64,000 nucleotides of DNA. It comes from a virus. This document shows, piece by piece, positions 8,919 through 17,345 of this stretch (its first letter is position 1; every line of letters starts with the position of its first letter). Below the pieces are notes generated by a model. The model was not told where the DNA came from. It was given only the letters and a program-made list of their open reading frames with translations, and did not search any database. A program made the translations under genes and the position numbers. Location of the stretch: positions 1 to 64,000 of the IMG/VR virus record IMGVR_UViG_3300028030_000010. The stretch is one strand, 5' to 3'.

Positions 8919-9308
8919 ATGAAAAATATCGACATTGTAAGAGGGTATAGAAGCTTCGGGCACGAAGATCTTTACACTAGCGACCCTAATGTTGCAGTTC
9001 AACCTGGTGACATCATCACTATGGATGGACAAAAGGCTACATTAACAGATACTCACATTGAATGTGGTGTAGCTGTAGAAAGCAATGTAAACCCTATGGG
9101 TCAACAAAAACCTTCTGGAAAAATTCCTGTATATGTTAGTAATTTTGTTGTTAGATTCTATCAACCAGCGCCTGATGGTGTAAATCTAAATGATCCTGTG
9201 ACTGTTGTTGATGGTAAAGTTGCACCTTTGGATGACACTCATAAAGTTGTTTGGGGATATGTGACTAGAATTACAGAAACATCTTTTGATGTTAGAGTAA
9301 ATTACTAA
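8919..9308 (+). CDS. Capsid decoration or head-fibre protein (probable)
   Basis: 129 residues, beta-rich, directly upstream of the major capsid gene with a 13-base gap. The pattern of short beta strands (NVAVQPGDIITMDGQKATL, DPVTVVDGKVAPL, ending FDVRVNY) resembles head decoration proteins found next to capsid genes. Use of C-ending codons is higher than in most neighbours, as expected for an abundant protein. The decoration role is inferred from size, fold type and position, not from a diagnostic motif. Confidence 0.6.
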   Translation: MKNIDIVRGYRSFGHEDLYTSDPNVAVQPGDIITMDGQKATLTDTHIECGVAVESNVNPMGQQKPSGKIPVYVSNFVVRFYQPAPDGVNLNDPVTVVDGKVAPLDDTHKVVWGYVTRITETSFDVRVNY

Positions 9309-9321
9309 AAAAGGATAGACA

Positions 9322-10260
9322 ATGAACATCAGAACTGAAGTTCCAACAATCAAAACTAATGCAGGACTTGTAAAAGCAGCAAGTGATGCTCAATTACTAA
9401 AGCAAGCAATGGATAACTCTACTTACTTCATTAGAGAAAGAGTAAGAGAGTTAGGATTTGCTAGAAAACTTATTGAACCTAAAATGGTAACACCGGCTGA
9501 CTTAGATAGAGTAAGCGGTTCAGAACAACCAGCAATCATCCTAGAAAAAGATATTGAAGCAACAGCGATGACTGTTCCATTCAGAGGACAAGGTGAAGCA
9601 AGATATTGGGAAAAAGAAAACCCAATTGTAGAATTCCAAAAAATTGAAACTGCAAAATTCCACAAATCAAAATTTGAGTTAATGAATTCTAAAACACCTT
9701 ACACAAAAATCTTAGAACAAAGATTTATCCAAGAAGCTCAAAAAGTTGAAGACGAAACTATGATTGAGGCTTTCAACAAAATCATCACAGATGCAAATGC
9801 TAAAGCTCCTGGAACTCAAGAGCAACATGTATCTGGAGGTCTAACAAAAGAAAACATTTCAATCCTTATCAAAATGTTAGCTAGACTAAGAATGATTCCT
9901 ACTGATCCTAAAGAAGGAAAACCTAAATTTCTTATGACTCAAACGTTAAAAGCAGACCTAGTAAATCTAGGAATGATTGAAATCGGTGATAAAAATGTTT
10001 CTAAAAACTGGGAAGAAGGCACTCTTGGTGTTGATAAACTTTTCGGTATCCCAGTTGTTACAACAATTAAAAACGATTTAGTAAAAGACAATGAAATGTA
10101 TATCGTTGCGCCACAAGACTACTTTGGTAGATTCTTTATTCTTCAAGATCACACTTTAGTAATCAAAACTGAAGCTGATATGATTGAAATGTGGACATAT
10201 GCAGCAATGGGGCTTGGACTAATCAATACTAAAGGTGTGTGCAGAATCGTGCTAGATTAA
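9322..10260 (+). CDS. Major capsid protein (HK97 fold)
   Basis: 312 residues. The sequence fits an HK97-type coat protein: a helical N-arm, a segment resembling the start of the core (FIRERVRELGFARKLIEP), an extended loop with RGQGEARYWEKENP, a long helix (TKILEQRFIQEAQKVEDETM) and a C-terminal A-domain. The N-terminus carries LVKAASDAQLLKQAMDN, matching the recurrent K-x-A motif. Codon choice is the most biased in the window (many ATC and TTC), consistent with very high expression. AAAAAGGA precedes the start. No protease or scaffold gene is recognised nearby. Confidence 0.85.
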   Translation: MNIRTEVPTIKTNAGLVKAASDAQLLKQAMDNSTYFIRERVRELGFARKLIEPKMVTPADLDRVSGSEQPAIILEKDIEATAMTVPFRGQGEARYWEKENPIVEFQKIETAKFHKSKFELMNSKTPYTKILEQRFIQEAQKVEDETMIEAFNKIITDANAKAPGTQEQHVSGGLTKENISILIKMLARLRMIPTDPKEGKPKFLMTQTLKADLVNLGMIEIGDKNVSKNWEEGTLGVDKLFGIPVVTTIKNDLVKDNEMYIVAPQDYFGRFFILQDHTLVIKTEADMIEMWTYAAMGLGLINTKGVCRIVLD

Positions 10261-10285
10261 TTCTAGCTCTTTTCTTCCCTTTTTA
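10251..10285 (+). terminator. Intrinsic terminator overlapping the capsid gene stop codon
   Basis: The 6-bp stem GCTAGA/TCTAGC (10251-10256 with 10262-10267) has a 5-base loop containing the TAA stop. It is followed by a pyrimidine-rich, T-rich tract to about 10285. It would end or attenuate capsid transcription before the next gene. Confidence 0.55.
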
Positions 10286-10332
10286 TAGTCTTATTGGATT
10301 AGTGATCTAATAAAACTGTAAAAAGGAAAATC

Positions 10333-11286
10333 ATGATATTCTTCGACCCAAACAGACAAAAAGTAACAGCTATAGCAAAAGAAGCATTGGAGCAAGTAAA
10401 CCAAAGTGGAGAGTCTCCTGATTTGGTTATAGAAAAGTTATGCGATAATTATGGGTTAAATGCTAATTGGAGACAAAGAATTGTTGAAGAATACAACATT
10501 CAAGCGTTTCTGCAAAAACTCCAAGAAGGAACTCAACACGAACACTATCAAGTAGCACAACCTGTGATTGATGAATGTAAGCAATGGCTAGGTATTGAGT
10601 GGTATGAACCTATCCCTGAAAACAATTCAAATGAGGGGATTAAAAAAACAGCTTCTTATGGAGATGCGGGAGTAGTTCCTTTGAATGCATTTGAATATGA
10701 TGTTAATGAAGAATTTAAACCTTTTGATCCGCTATATGTTTCAGGAGATAATTTTGATGATACTATTGAATTAGAAAAAGTGGCTTTTGAAAAACAACAA
10801 ATGCTTCAAGAGATGCAAAAAGAAGAACTGCAAAAAGAAGCTAGTTATTACATTCAGCAAGCAGAAGATAAAATTTTAGGTGAGCTAATTAAGATAGCAA
10901 ATATATCTCCTGGATTTGCTAAATCAATTATTCACGATTTATCAAAAACTGCTAGTAGGGTTTATGCAGAAGATGTTCTCATTGGATGCAAACATAAACC
11001 AGAAGAAATTTTAGAAGCAAGTATATACGATGATGTTGCTCCATATGAATTTGAAAAATTAGCTTCTGTAAAAGGTTTAATAGAAGAGCTATCGTATCTT
11101 ATTCCTTTAAAAAAAGGAGTTGCTGCTGGTAAAGAAAAATTCATCGCTATGGCAAGAAAATTGAAAAGCGACCCTGTTCGTGGTATAATTATACCCGCAG
11201 TAATAATAAAAAATCTTTACAAAGAAATAACAGAATCGCCTAGTAAAGAGATTGGATTGAATATTAAAGCTTTTGCTGACCAATAA
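10333..11286 (+). CDS. K-x-A motif-rich protein, 317 aa
   Basis: Good AAAAAGGA site. The N-terminal third looks globular and helical (NANWRQRIVEEYNIQAFLQKL). The middle has six forms of the recurrent motif (IKKTASYG, LEKVAFE, LQKEASYY, LIKIANI, LSKTASRV, FEKLASV). The last 60 residues are basic and helical (KKGVAAGKEKFIAMARKLK). It lies immediately after the capsid gene, so an internal head or head-tail connection role is plausible. No known family is recognised. Confidence 0.75.
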   Translation: MIFFDPNRQKVTAIAKEALEQVNQSGESPDLVIEKLCDNYGLNANWRQRIVEEYNIQAFLQKLQEGTQHEHYQVAQPVIDECKQWLGIEWYEPIPENNSNEGIKKTASYGDAGVVPLNAFEYDVNEEFKPFDPLYVSGDNFDDTIELEKVAFEKQQMLQEMQKEELQKEASYYIQQAEDKILGELIKIANISPGFAKSIIHDLSKTASRVYAEDVLIGCKHKPEEILEASIYDDVAPYEFEKLASVKGLIEELSYLIPLKKGVAAGKEKFIAMARKLKSDPVRGIIIPAVIIKNLYKEITESPSKEIGLNIKAFADQ

Positions 11287-11297
11287 GAGGAGATGCT

Positions 11298-11450
11298 ATG
11301 GATAAAGAAACAAGAGATTTTTTAATTAAAAAAGCCCAAGAATTAAAAGAAGAGGCTAAAAGATACTTTTTAAAAAAAGTAGCAGCAACTAAAATTGTAG
11401 AGCAATATTTGATTTTGAAAGAATTGGAGAAAAATGAGAAAGATTTTTAA
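11298..11450 (+). CDS. Short helical K-x-A protein, 50 aa
   Basis: A small gene starting at an ATG with GAGGAG upstream: MDKETRDFLIKKAQELKEEA..., ending EKNEKDF. It is a single amphipathic helix with two K-x-A motifs (LIKKAQE, LKKVAAT). It overlaps the next gene by 17 bases and follows the previous stop by 11, so it fits neatly in the operon. Function unknown. Confidence 0.65.
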   Translation: MDKETRDFLIKKAQELKEEAKRYFLKKVAATKIVEQYLILKELEKNEKDF

Positions 11451-12048
11451 TGCGATAAAAGATAAGTTAAAAAAAGAATATGTGTCGGCTCCACTTAATG
11501 CTAAATCGCTGCTACTTAAAGCTCAGAAAGATTCTTTCTTATTAAGAAAATCAGAGATAGTTAAACTAGGAAAAGATTTGGTTGCAAAGGTAAGTTCACC
11601 TATAAAATGTAAAGAAAAAGACATATTAGTATCTTTCTACGAAAATGACAAGAGATATTTTATTGATGATTTCAAAGTTATAGGACCGAATAAAATAAGA
11701 ATTTCTGACGAATATTATAAATTATGGTCAACAATAGATGTTAAAACTCCGTGGTTAAAAATGCTTAAAGTAAGCTACTTGACTGATGATAGAACAAAAG
11801 CAAGAAAATTAGTTGTTAAAAATGGAAAGTTATTCATAAAAGCTTCAATTGTTGATGGTGATGTAAACTGTTTATACTCTGAAACAAACTCTGATATCAA
11901 TGCAACAATATCTTTTTCAAGAAAGAAAATCATATACAGACAATGTAAACCAACTATTTTAAAAGACATTGAAACAAATGAATGTTATATTTTAGTGATG
12001 GATAATTTTCTAGATTTAAAATTACAAAAGGTAGAGGATGGCTGCTAA
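11434..12048 (+). CDS. Unknown protein, 204 aa
   Basis: The start lies inside the end of the preceding small gene, with GGAG upstream. After a basic helical N-terminus, the protein alternates strands (KDILVSFYENDKRYFIDDFKVI, KLFIKASIVDGDVNCLYS) as in beta-barrel or sandwich domains. No catalytic signature is seen. It overlaps the next gene by 11 bases. Probably a virion assembly protein from its position. Confidence 0.65.
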   Translation: MRKIFNAIKDKLKKEYVSAPLNAKSLLLKAQKDSFLLRKSEIVKLGKDLVAKVSSPIKCKEKDILVSFYENDKRYFIDDFKVIGPNKIRISDEYYKLWSTIDVKTPWLKMLKVSYLTDDRTKARKLVVKNGKLFIKASIVDGDVNCLYSETNSDINATISFSRKKIIYRQCKPTILKDIETNECYILVMDNFLDLKLQKVEDGC

Positions 12049-13498
12049 TAATTTAATTAATTTAGTAACAGATGTTTTTAATCCTGATGCTGTTAATGCT
12101 CTTAAGGATAATTTAGGTATTGACATATTCAGTGGGGAAGCTCCGTCGTTAGGGGATCTAACTGGCTCTGGATGGCTGTTTATAGCGGCAGTTAACTCTT
12201 TAGTGAGAACTGATTTGGGGTTTGATGCTGCTAAAGTAAAAAACACCCTTAAAGATATTTTAGGATCACAAGATTCTGGAGGAGAAATTTTAAAGTATCA
12301 AACTAATTCTAAAGGAGATAACCTTACTACTCAAGCTTTTGTTTACGCTAGAGATAATGACATACCTGCAGATATAGTTTTGAGTTTGTTAGAATATGTG
12401 TTTACTTCTGCAGAGTTAGAAAATCAATTAAAACATGTAAACTCAAGCGGAATTTCTGCAGCAATGATTATTGCTAGTAGTCAAAAACTTACTGAAGAAT
12501 TTTATGAAAGCGGGGCTTTTACTACTTATTATAAAACATTCTTAGATATTTCCTATGATAAAACCAACAAAAACTTATTACCTATAGGAAGATTACTTGT
12601 TTTAAACACGATATCTGGGGTAGATGCTGCTAAAGATGCGATTAACGCAATAATTGATTCCGTTGTTAGCGGGTCGCCGTCTTCTAAATGGGATTTTTTT
12701 AACAAAATCTTCTTTCCTTTTCCAGATGTGGTGGTTTCTAATGAAAGCAATTCGTTAGTAGATTTTATTTATTCGGTTGGAGCTGATACAGTAAATAATG
12801 CTTTAAGTGATGTGATGCAAACCATTGTTACTAAAACCATTTCAAGCAATGAAAATGATGGTTTAAACATTTTGGTTTCATCGGTAGCTACAGATAATTG
12901 TGTTGGTATAAAATATGGAGAAACTGGATTTAATTTAAACACATACAAAGCACAAATCTCAGACTATGAACCGTTAATAAATTTTCTTTATCATGTAGTT
13001 AAGAAGTTGGGGAATAAAGCAAAAATAGATAGTTTTTATTACAATTATTTATCACCTTTTTTGTTTCCAGTTCCAGCATCTGGAAATATAGAAGGTTATA
13101 CATTGTTGGCGCTAATGTGTGAAACTCTTGAATTTAATTCGAGCGGAGTGGTTGATTCCAATATTTTAGAAGCAGTTAAGTCTTTACTAAAAAAAGCAGC
13201 CAACAAAGTCTCAACCCAAACAGATAAACTTAAAAAATTTTTCTTGCTCAATGCCTATTTAGGAACTCCAAGGGATTTTTCCGGTGGAGCTACTATGAAT
13301 TTATATAGCCCAATCAATGTACTTTTAAATAAAATAAATAATATCCATAAACAATGGTGCACAGAAAATAACAAATCTTTTGATGATTATAAAACAACTT
13401 TTTCAAATATAATAGCAGACTTATTTGGAACTTCTGATGTAATAGATTTTGACACTGCATATAAATATTGGTGTAATGAGTATGAGAAAATGTTTTAA
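12038..13498 (+). CDS. Unknown protein, 486 aa
   Basis: Starts MAANNLINLVTDVFNPDAVNALKDNLGIDIFSG. The protein is Ala/Ser/Asp-rich with mixed helices and an LTGSGWLFIAAVNSLV hydrophobic stretch near residue 60. It has no catalytic motif, signal peptide or clear repeat. Its stop overlaps the stop of the convergent minus-strand gene by 4 bases, with no room for a separate terminator. It closes the operon that begins after the capsid gene. Structural protein by context only. Confidence 0.65.
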   Translation: MAANNLINLVTDVFNPDAVNALKDNLGIDIFSGEAPSLGDLTGSGWLFIAAVNSLVRTDLGFDAAKVKNTLKDILGSQDSGGEILKYQTNSKGDNLTTQAFVYARDNDIPADIVLSLLEYVFTSAELENQLKHVNSSGISAAMIIASSQKLTEEFYESGAFTTYYKTFLDISYDKTNKNLLPIGRLLVLNTISGVDAAKDAINAIIDSVVSGSPSSKWDFFNKIFFPFPDVVVSNESNSLVDFIYSVGADTVNNALSDVMQTIVTKTISSNENDGLNILVSSVATDNCVGIKYGETGFNLNTYKAQISDYEPLINFLYHVVKKLGNKAKIDSFYYNYLSPFLFPVPASGNIEGYTLLALMCETLEFNSSGVVDSNILEAVKSLLKKAANKVSTQTDKLKKFFLLNAYLGTPRDFSGGATMNLYSPINVLLNKINNIHKQWCTENNKSFDDYKTTFSNIIADLFGTSDVIDFDTAYKYWCNEYEKMF

Positions 13499-13791
13499 CT
13501 TTTTTCTAAATACTCTATAATTTTTATCAATTCTCCGCTTGGGGTCCAGTTTTCTTTTTCTCTTAGGATTAAATATTTGTCTTGATTTTGAATTAAAGTT
13601 GTCATAAAATTAGCATATTCATCAGCGGTAGTTTGTTCTGTTATAAAAAAATATTTAGCTTTCCATTTAATGTTTGAGGCTATGTTTTTGTTTTCATTTT
13701 GAAGTTTAGGAATGCCAGTAAAACGTGAGTATATTTTTTCTGCTGATTCATCTATCATTTTTCTTAATTCATTAAAATTTTCTGAAAACAT
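13495..13791 (-). CDS. Unknown protein, 98 aa
   Basis: Last gene of a four-gene minus-strand unit running from 14523 down to 13495. The product is helical and charged (FNELRKMIDESAEKIYSRF...IIEYLEKS) with an aromatic centre. It overlaps the convergent upstream operon by its stop codon. No family recognised. Confidence 0.6.
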   Translation of the reverse strand: MFSENFNELRKMIDESAEKIYSRFTGIPKLQNENKNIASNIKWKAKYFFITEQTTADEYANFMTTLIQNQDKYLILREKENWTPSGELIKIIEYLEKS

Positions 13792-13794
13792 TTA

Positions 13795-14040
13795 TTACCT
13801 TTGTATGTTTTTATTTCTTATTTTTTTACATAGTTCATAAACTAAATCTTTTTTTTCCAAAAGAGAAGAATCAACGCTTGTAAAACAATCTTCTTGTGAA
13901 TCATTGCAAATCATTTTTAAAGCACAAAACAATTGTTCATCGTTTTTAAAATTCTTTAAAAACATGATTTCTTCTATTGTCAATTCTCCATCTTCAAGGA
14001 GAAAAGCTAATTTTTTCTTAAAGAGCCTTAAATCCAACAT
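13795..14040 (-). CDS. Unknown protein, 81 aa
   Basis: Small helical protein (MLDLRLFKKKLAFLLEDGELTIEEIMFLKNF) with three Cys and an acidic centre. It starts 23 bases inside the end of the preceding gene, so expression probably depends on translational coupling; no clear ribosome-binding site is seen. Function unknown. Confidence 0.55.
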   Translation of the reverse strand: MLDLRLFKKKLAFLLEDGELTIEEIMFLKNFKNDEQLFCALKMICNDSQEDCFTSVDSSLLEKKDLVYELCKKIRNKNIQR

Positions 14041-14257
14041 CGTTAAAATATTTTGAGTTTGTAGAAAATATTTGAGAAGTTGCTTGTTTTGCTGAACCAG
14101 GTTTTATGTTGCTTAAACTTCCAGCTACAGTCAAAGCAGTCATAGCTTTTCCTATAGGAGTTTTTATAGGGTTTTGAAACCCAGTAAAAGCTGTTGATTT
14201 TAGAAAATTAACACCCTTACCAAGCCCTCTAGTTAATAAAGATAATGCACTACCCAT
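14018..14257 (-). CDS. Small hydrophobic protein, 79 aa
   Basis: GAGGATTAAAC precedes the start. The protein is Gly/Ala/Ser-rich with moderately hydrophobic segments (MGSALSLLTRGLGKGVNFL, IGKAMTALTVAGSLSNI) and no strong transmembrane helix. It starts two bases after the stop of the HU-like gene. Likely a small virion or membrane-associated protein; unproven. Confidence 0.55.
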   Translation of the reverse strand: MGSALSLLTRGLGKGVNFLKSTAFTGFQNPIKTPIGKAMTALTVAGSLSNIKPGSAKQATSQIFSTNSKYFNDVGFKAL

Positions 14258-14259
14258 GT

Positions 14260-14523
14260 TTAATCCTCGTGGTAAGTTACTTTAAATTTCAATTTGTTTC
14301 TATCTGGGATTTTTTCTACTTTATTATTAAGGGACACAAGTTTGCTTTTCATTTTTACAATTTCAAACTTACCTAACTTTCTTAAATAGATTTTATCTCC
14401 TACTTCTTTTAGAGATTTTATTTCTTCAATAAAACTATCCATTACAGATCTTACCTCTTTTTTAGTTAATCCAGTTTTCTCAGACAACATCTCAATTAAA
14501 GTTATATAATTAACTTTCTTCAT
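14260..14523 (-). CDS. HU/IHF-like DNA-binding protein
   Basis: 87 residues, the usual size of an HU or IHF subunit. The N-terminal helices (NYITLIEMLSEKTGLTKKEVRSVMDSFIEEI) and the following GDKIYLRKLGKFEI match the dimerisation core of the family, where GxFxxxxR is typical. The DNA-binding arm is present but divergent (VEKIPDRNKLKFKVTYHED). It probably bends or compacts DNA during replication or packaging. First gene of a minus-strand operon, with a promoter-like element at 14544-14549. Confidence 0.75.
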   Translation of the reverse strand: MKKVNYITLIEMLSEKTGLTKKEVRSVMDSFIEEIKSLKEVGDKIYLRKLGKFEIVKMKSKLVSLNNKVEKIPDRNKLKFKVTYHED

Positions 14524-14539
14524 TTATCGCCTTTTTTAT

Positions 14540-14554
14540 GTATATTTTAACAAA
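14540..14554 (-). promoter_or_regulatory. Promoter for the HU-like operon
   Basis: On the minus strand this reads TTTGTTAAAATATA, with -10 TAAAAT at 14544-14549. It fits the same extended -10 pattern and is divergent from the plus-strand promoter at 14571. Confidence 0.5.
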
Positions 14555-14565
14555 AAAAATAAACT

Positions 14566-14580
14566 TTTGCTATAATTAAG
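14566..14580 (+). promoter_or_regulatory. Extended -10 promoter
   Basis: TTTGCTATAATTAAG, with TATAAT at 14571-14576, 21 bases before the start codon at 14597. Confidence 0.7.
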
Positions 14581-14596
14581 AAAAAAAAGGAATAAA

Positions 14597-15007
14597 ATGG
14601 ATAGAAATGCTATTTTAAATCAAATCGTTGAAAGCGCTTCTAAAGAATTAAATGTGTTAGCTGCTGATGGAGAGTTACAAAAAGTTGCTTCTTCTATTCA
14701 AGAGGAAAATCATAAGCCTCAAATGCCTGATGCAATCAATGAAGAAGAAGGTCTCTTGCACAAAGTTGCAGAAGAACCTCAATTAACTCCAACTGAAGAA
14801 CAAATAGTTGCTCTTCTAAAAAAAGAAGCTCAAGAGTTGACAAAAACTGCTAGTGTAGTAGATGATGAAGAATTAGAGTTATTGTTAGAAAAAACGGCAA
14901 TGGAAGCTGGATTAGAATTAGTTGCTTTGGAAAAAACAGCAGAAGAATTTGGTAAAGCTGCAGCTCATGCTTTCTTAAGAGAATTAGGGATAGAAGCAGA
15001 GGTGTAG
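14597..15007 (+). CDS. Acidic K-x-A motif-rich protein, 136 aa
   Basis: The clearest example of the motif: LQKVASS, LHKVAEE, LKKEAQE, LTKTASV, LEKTAME, LEKTAEE and FGKAAAH occur within 136 residues, separated by acidic helical or disordered linkers. The whole protein is acidic and low in aromatic residues, so it may be an elongated chain of docking peptides and not a globular enzyme. It has its own promoter and AAAAAAGGA site. It is followed 4 bases later by another short motif-bearing gene. Function unknown. Confidence 0.7.
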   Translation: MDRNAILNQIVESASKELNVLAADGELQKVASSIQEENHKPQMPDAINEEEGLLHKVAEEPQLTPTEEQIVALLKKEAQELTKTASVVDDEELELLLEKTAMEAGLELVALEKTAEEFGKAAAHAFLRELGIEAEV

Positions 15008-15010
15008 AAA

Positions 15011-15166
15011 ATGAAACTACAACAAGAATTAAAAAAAATAGCTTCGGAATTAAAAAACAATGAAGCGACACTTGTTTCTAAAGAAATTAGACCAATAGAA
15101 CTTTTAAAAAAAGCTGCGTTTGTAAAAATTAAAACATGGGATAGCTTTTTGCCAAAAAAAAGGTAG
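15011..15166 (+). CDS. Short K-x-A protein, 51 aa
   Basis: ATG at 15011, product MKLQQELKKIASELKNNEA...DSFLPKKR. It has two forms of the recurrent motif (LKKIASE, LLKKAAF) and a basic tail. It sits between two structural-type genes with gaps of 3 bases on each side, which supports it as a real coupled gene. Function unknown. Confidence 0.6.
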   Translation: MKLQQELKKIASELKNNEATLVSKEIRPIELLKKAAFVKIKTWDSFLPKKR

Positions 15167-15169
15167 TTG

Positions 15170-16603
15170 ATGATAAAGGTTACCTCTACGTCAATATATA
15201 TTGACGATGGAAGTTATTCTTTTGAAGATGTCTATAGTTCTGTCCAAGAAAGCGCTTATGCTTATAAGGCTAAAAAATCAGGAGATAAAACTTTTTTTTT
15301 TGATTTTGATTTTTATATAGGAAAAGACACTCCTGCAATTTTAATAGATAAAAACAAAAATATAGAAATTAATGGAAGCTTATTTCAAATATATGAAGGT
15401 TCTGAATTTCAATTTGGGGAATTGAACAATAGTGAACCTATGGTTGGAGGTAGCTTTATCATAAACAACCCAGAGTTAGCTTATGGCTTTGGAAATCAAA
15501 CTAAAAATTCAAACGGAGAAACTTTATCCGGAAACTTGAAGTTGTATGGTAGCTATATAGAAATTCCTTGTTTTTGGGGTTTTTTTAATTCTCCCGAAAA
15601 GCAGAAAGTAGAAATTAAAAATTGCATCATAAAAGGATTTGGAAGAATTTCAGGAAAAGATTCTTATGTTGAAAACGTAACCTACCTTAACCCTGAAACT
15701 AAGTATGGCTCTATTTCAACAAAAGGTCAAATTAAGTATATTAAAAATGTAAATATTGTAAATGCAGATTCCGATGCTTATGCTTTATATTTTAACCCTT
15801 CTTTATCTGGTAACGCAACTTTAAATTCTATTTCTATAAAAAATTGCAATAACACCATTTATTGTGAAAAAGCCGACACGTCTACTACATTAACTTTAGT
15901 GGATTTAGCAACTGATAGTTTAAGTGTTTACTTTAAAGATTCAAATGTTAATATTGAAATAAAACACACAGTTAAGTTTTTAACAACTAAAGAAAATGTA
16001 AATGTAAAAATATACAGAAATGGAGAAATGATAGATGAACTTATTGTAGATAAAGCTGCATCTCTACCTTTAACAGAAAAAATTATAAACAACATCAATA
16101 CATCTTTTTTAAATGAATACGAGATAGTAATAAACAATTTACATAAAATCCCTTTAAAATTAAAAGAAAAGGTAACCATTGATATAGACATGTTTGAATT
16201 CCCTGTTGTTGAGAATGAAAATCAAGAAATATATCTTCTCCCTAAAAAGGAATATGAGTTAGAAGATGTGTTGGAATTTTTTGTGTCGTCTTTTTACCCA
16301 ATAGATAGTATCGAATTATGTAAAAGTAATTTTAATAAAATTGCTTCTCCTGTTCAAATAACTCAAATTTCAGAAAATTTATATAGGGTTGTTTTTTTTA
16401 TTGGTGAACTAGGAACAGAGGGAGAAAATGGAGAAAAATGGCAAGACGGTCCTTATTTGATAAAAACAAACATCAAATCAAAACAGTACCTATGCCCAAT
16501 TTATATTGCTAGACCTCAAGAGGAGGAATTTGAAGAAGTTGTAGAGGAAGTAATTCAAGAAGAAAAACCTACTATTTCCAATGGAGCTAAAATTTATTTG
16601 TAA
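15170..16603 (+). CDS. Beta-helix virion fibre/spike-type protein
   Basis: I choose the ATG at 15170, with AAAAGG upstream, over the TTG at 15167. Residues about 80-260 show the repeating short-strand pattern of a right-handed beta-helix (VEIKNCIIKGFGRI, YVENVTYLNPE, IKYIKNVNIVNADSD, LNSISIKNCNNTIYCEK), as in tailspikes and head fibres. The C-terminal third contains Ig-like beta segments and an acidic stretch (EEEFEEVVEEVIQEEKP), then ends SNGAKIYL. The last six residues GAKIYL are identical to the end of the next gene product, suggesting that both attach to the same partner. Particle fibre or spike is inferred; the receptor is unknown. Confidence 0.65.
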   Translation: MIKVTSTSIYIDDGSYSFEDVYSSVQESAYAYKAKKSGDKTFFFDFDFYIGKDTPAILIDKNKNIEINGSLFQIYEGSEFQFGELNNSEPMVGGSFIINNPELAYGFGNQTKNSNGETLSGNLKLYGSYIEIPCFWGFFNSPEKQKVEIKNCIIKGFGRISGKDSYVENVTYLNPETKYGSISTKGQIKYIKNVNIVNADSDAYALYFNPSLSGNATLNSISIKNCNNTIYCEKADTSTTLTLVDLATDSLSVYFKDSNVNIEIKHTVKFLTTKENVNVKIYRNGEMIDELIVDKAASLPLTEKIINNINTSFLNEYEIVINNLHKIPLKLKEKVTIDIDMFEFPVVENENQEIYLLPKKEYELEDVLEFFVSSFYPIDSIELCKSNFNKIASPVQITQISENLYRVVFFIGELGTEGENGEKWQDGPYLIKTNIKSKQYLCPIYIARPQEEEFEEVVEEVIQEEKPTISNGAKIYL

Positions 16604-16632
16604 AATCGATAAATTTTGAACTTTCTAAGCAA

Positions 16633-16647
16633 TAGGTTATAATAGAA
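16633..16647 (+). promoter_or_regulatory. -10 promoter element
   Basis: TAGGTTATAATAGAA, with TATAAT at 16638-16643, 31 bases before the ATG. The 5' leader here is slightly longer than in the other units. Confidence 0.6.
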
Positions 16648-16674
16648 ACGCAAAAAACAAAAAAAGGATTAAAC

Positions 16675-17328
16675 ATGGCAGCATTATGGACTGTTCCTGG
16701 TATTAACCATTTTGTAATTGGTACAGACAGAGATAAAATGGGGTTAACTGACTGGGTAATTAAAATTGTTGACCTATCTACAGGAAATGTAACTGATGAG
16801 ACTGCAAATGTTGAAGTAAGTGAAATCATTTACAATATTGATTCTCCAGCAACAGGAACTGTTGCAACAGATGTAGCAGCTGGTAGTAAGGTTTTACCTT
16901 TAAAAGAAGGTGACGGTGCGAATTTCTCAGCTGGAATGAAAGTAAAAATTAACACAGTGAATGGAGAAGAGTACAAAGAAATTAGAAAAGTTACAGGCGA
17001 CATTCTAACATTCTTCAAACCTCTAAAATCAGATGTTATTGCAGACACTGATAATGATGGTAAAGCTGACAACACTGTAACACAAGTAGGTAACTCAGGA
17101 GATTATAGAGTTGTAGTTGACACTGAAAAATTAAGCACAAATATTGTAGCTGGCGGTGACTATCAAGTGCAAGTTACAAGTGCAGCTGGAGAAATTGATG
17201 TAACTTCAGAAATCTTCCATGCTACTGATTACGATTATGATAACCTAAAAGGTGATATTGATTACCTAAAACAAGGTATTGATAATCTACTTAATGGAGG
17301 GCTTGGAGGAGCAAAAATTTACCTCTAA
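16675..17328 (+). CDS. Beta-rich virion protein ending GAKIYL
   Basis: 217 residues with biased codons like the capsid genes, suggesting high expression. The N-terminal domain alternates strands (NHFVIGTDRDKMGLTDWVIKIVDLSTGN). A central region with DTDNDGKADNT looks like a possible calcium-binding loop. A short helix (LKGDIDYLKQGIDNLLNGG) precedes the C-terminal GAKIYL shared with the preceding protein. It has its own promoter. Probably an abundant head or tail decoration or fibre protein; the exact role is unknown. Confidence 0.65.
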   Translation: MAALWTVPGINHFVIGTDRDKMGLTDWVIKIVDLSTGNVTDETANVEVSEIIYNIDSPATGTVATDVAAGSKVLPLKEGDGANFSAGMKVKINTVNGEEYKEIRKVTGDILTFFKPLKSDVIADTDNDGKADNTVTQVGNSGDYRVVVDTEKLSTNIVAGGDYQVQVTSAAGEIDVTSEIFHATDYDYDNLKGDIDYLKQGIDNLLNGGLGGAKIYL

Positions 17329-17345
17329 GTTCTTCTTTCTTTTTT

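Noticed and set aside
8881-8921. Hairpin ATAGCT/AGCTAT hiding the ribosome site of the decoration gene
   Set aside because: Only 6 bp, AT-rich, with a long loop. A chance pairing is as likely as a regulator.
15167-15172. TTG start for the beta-helix gene
   Set aside because: The ATG three bases later is better placed after AAAAGG, and the extra residue adds nothing.
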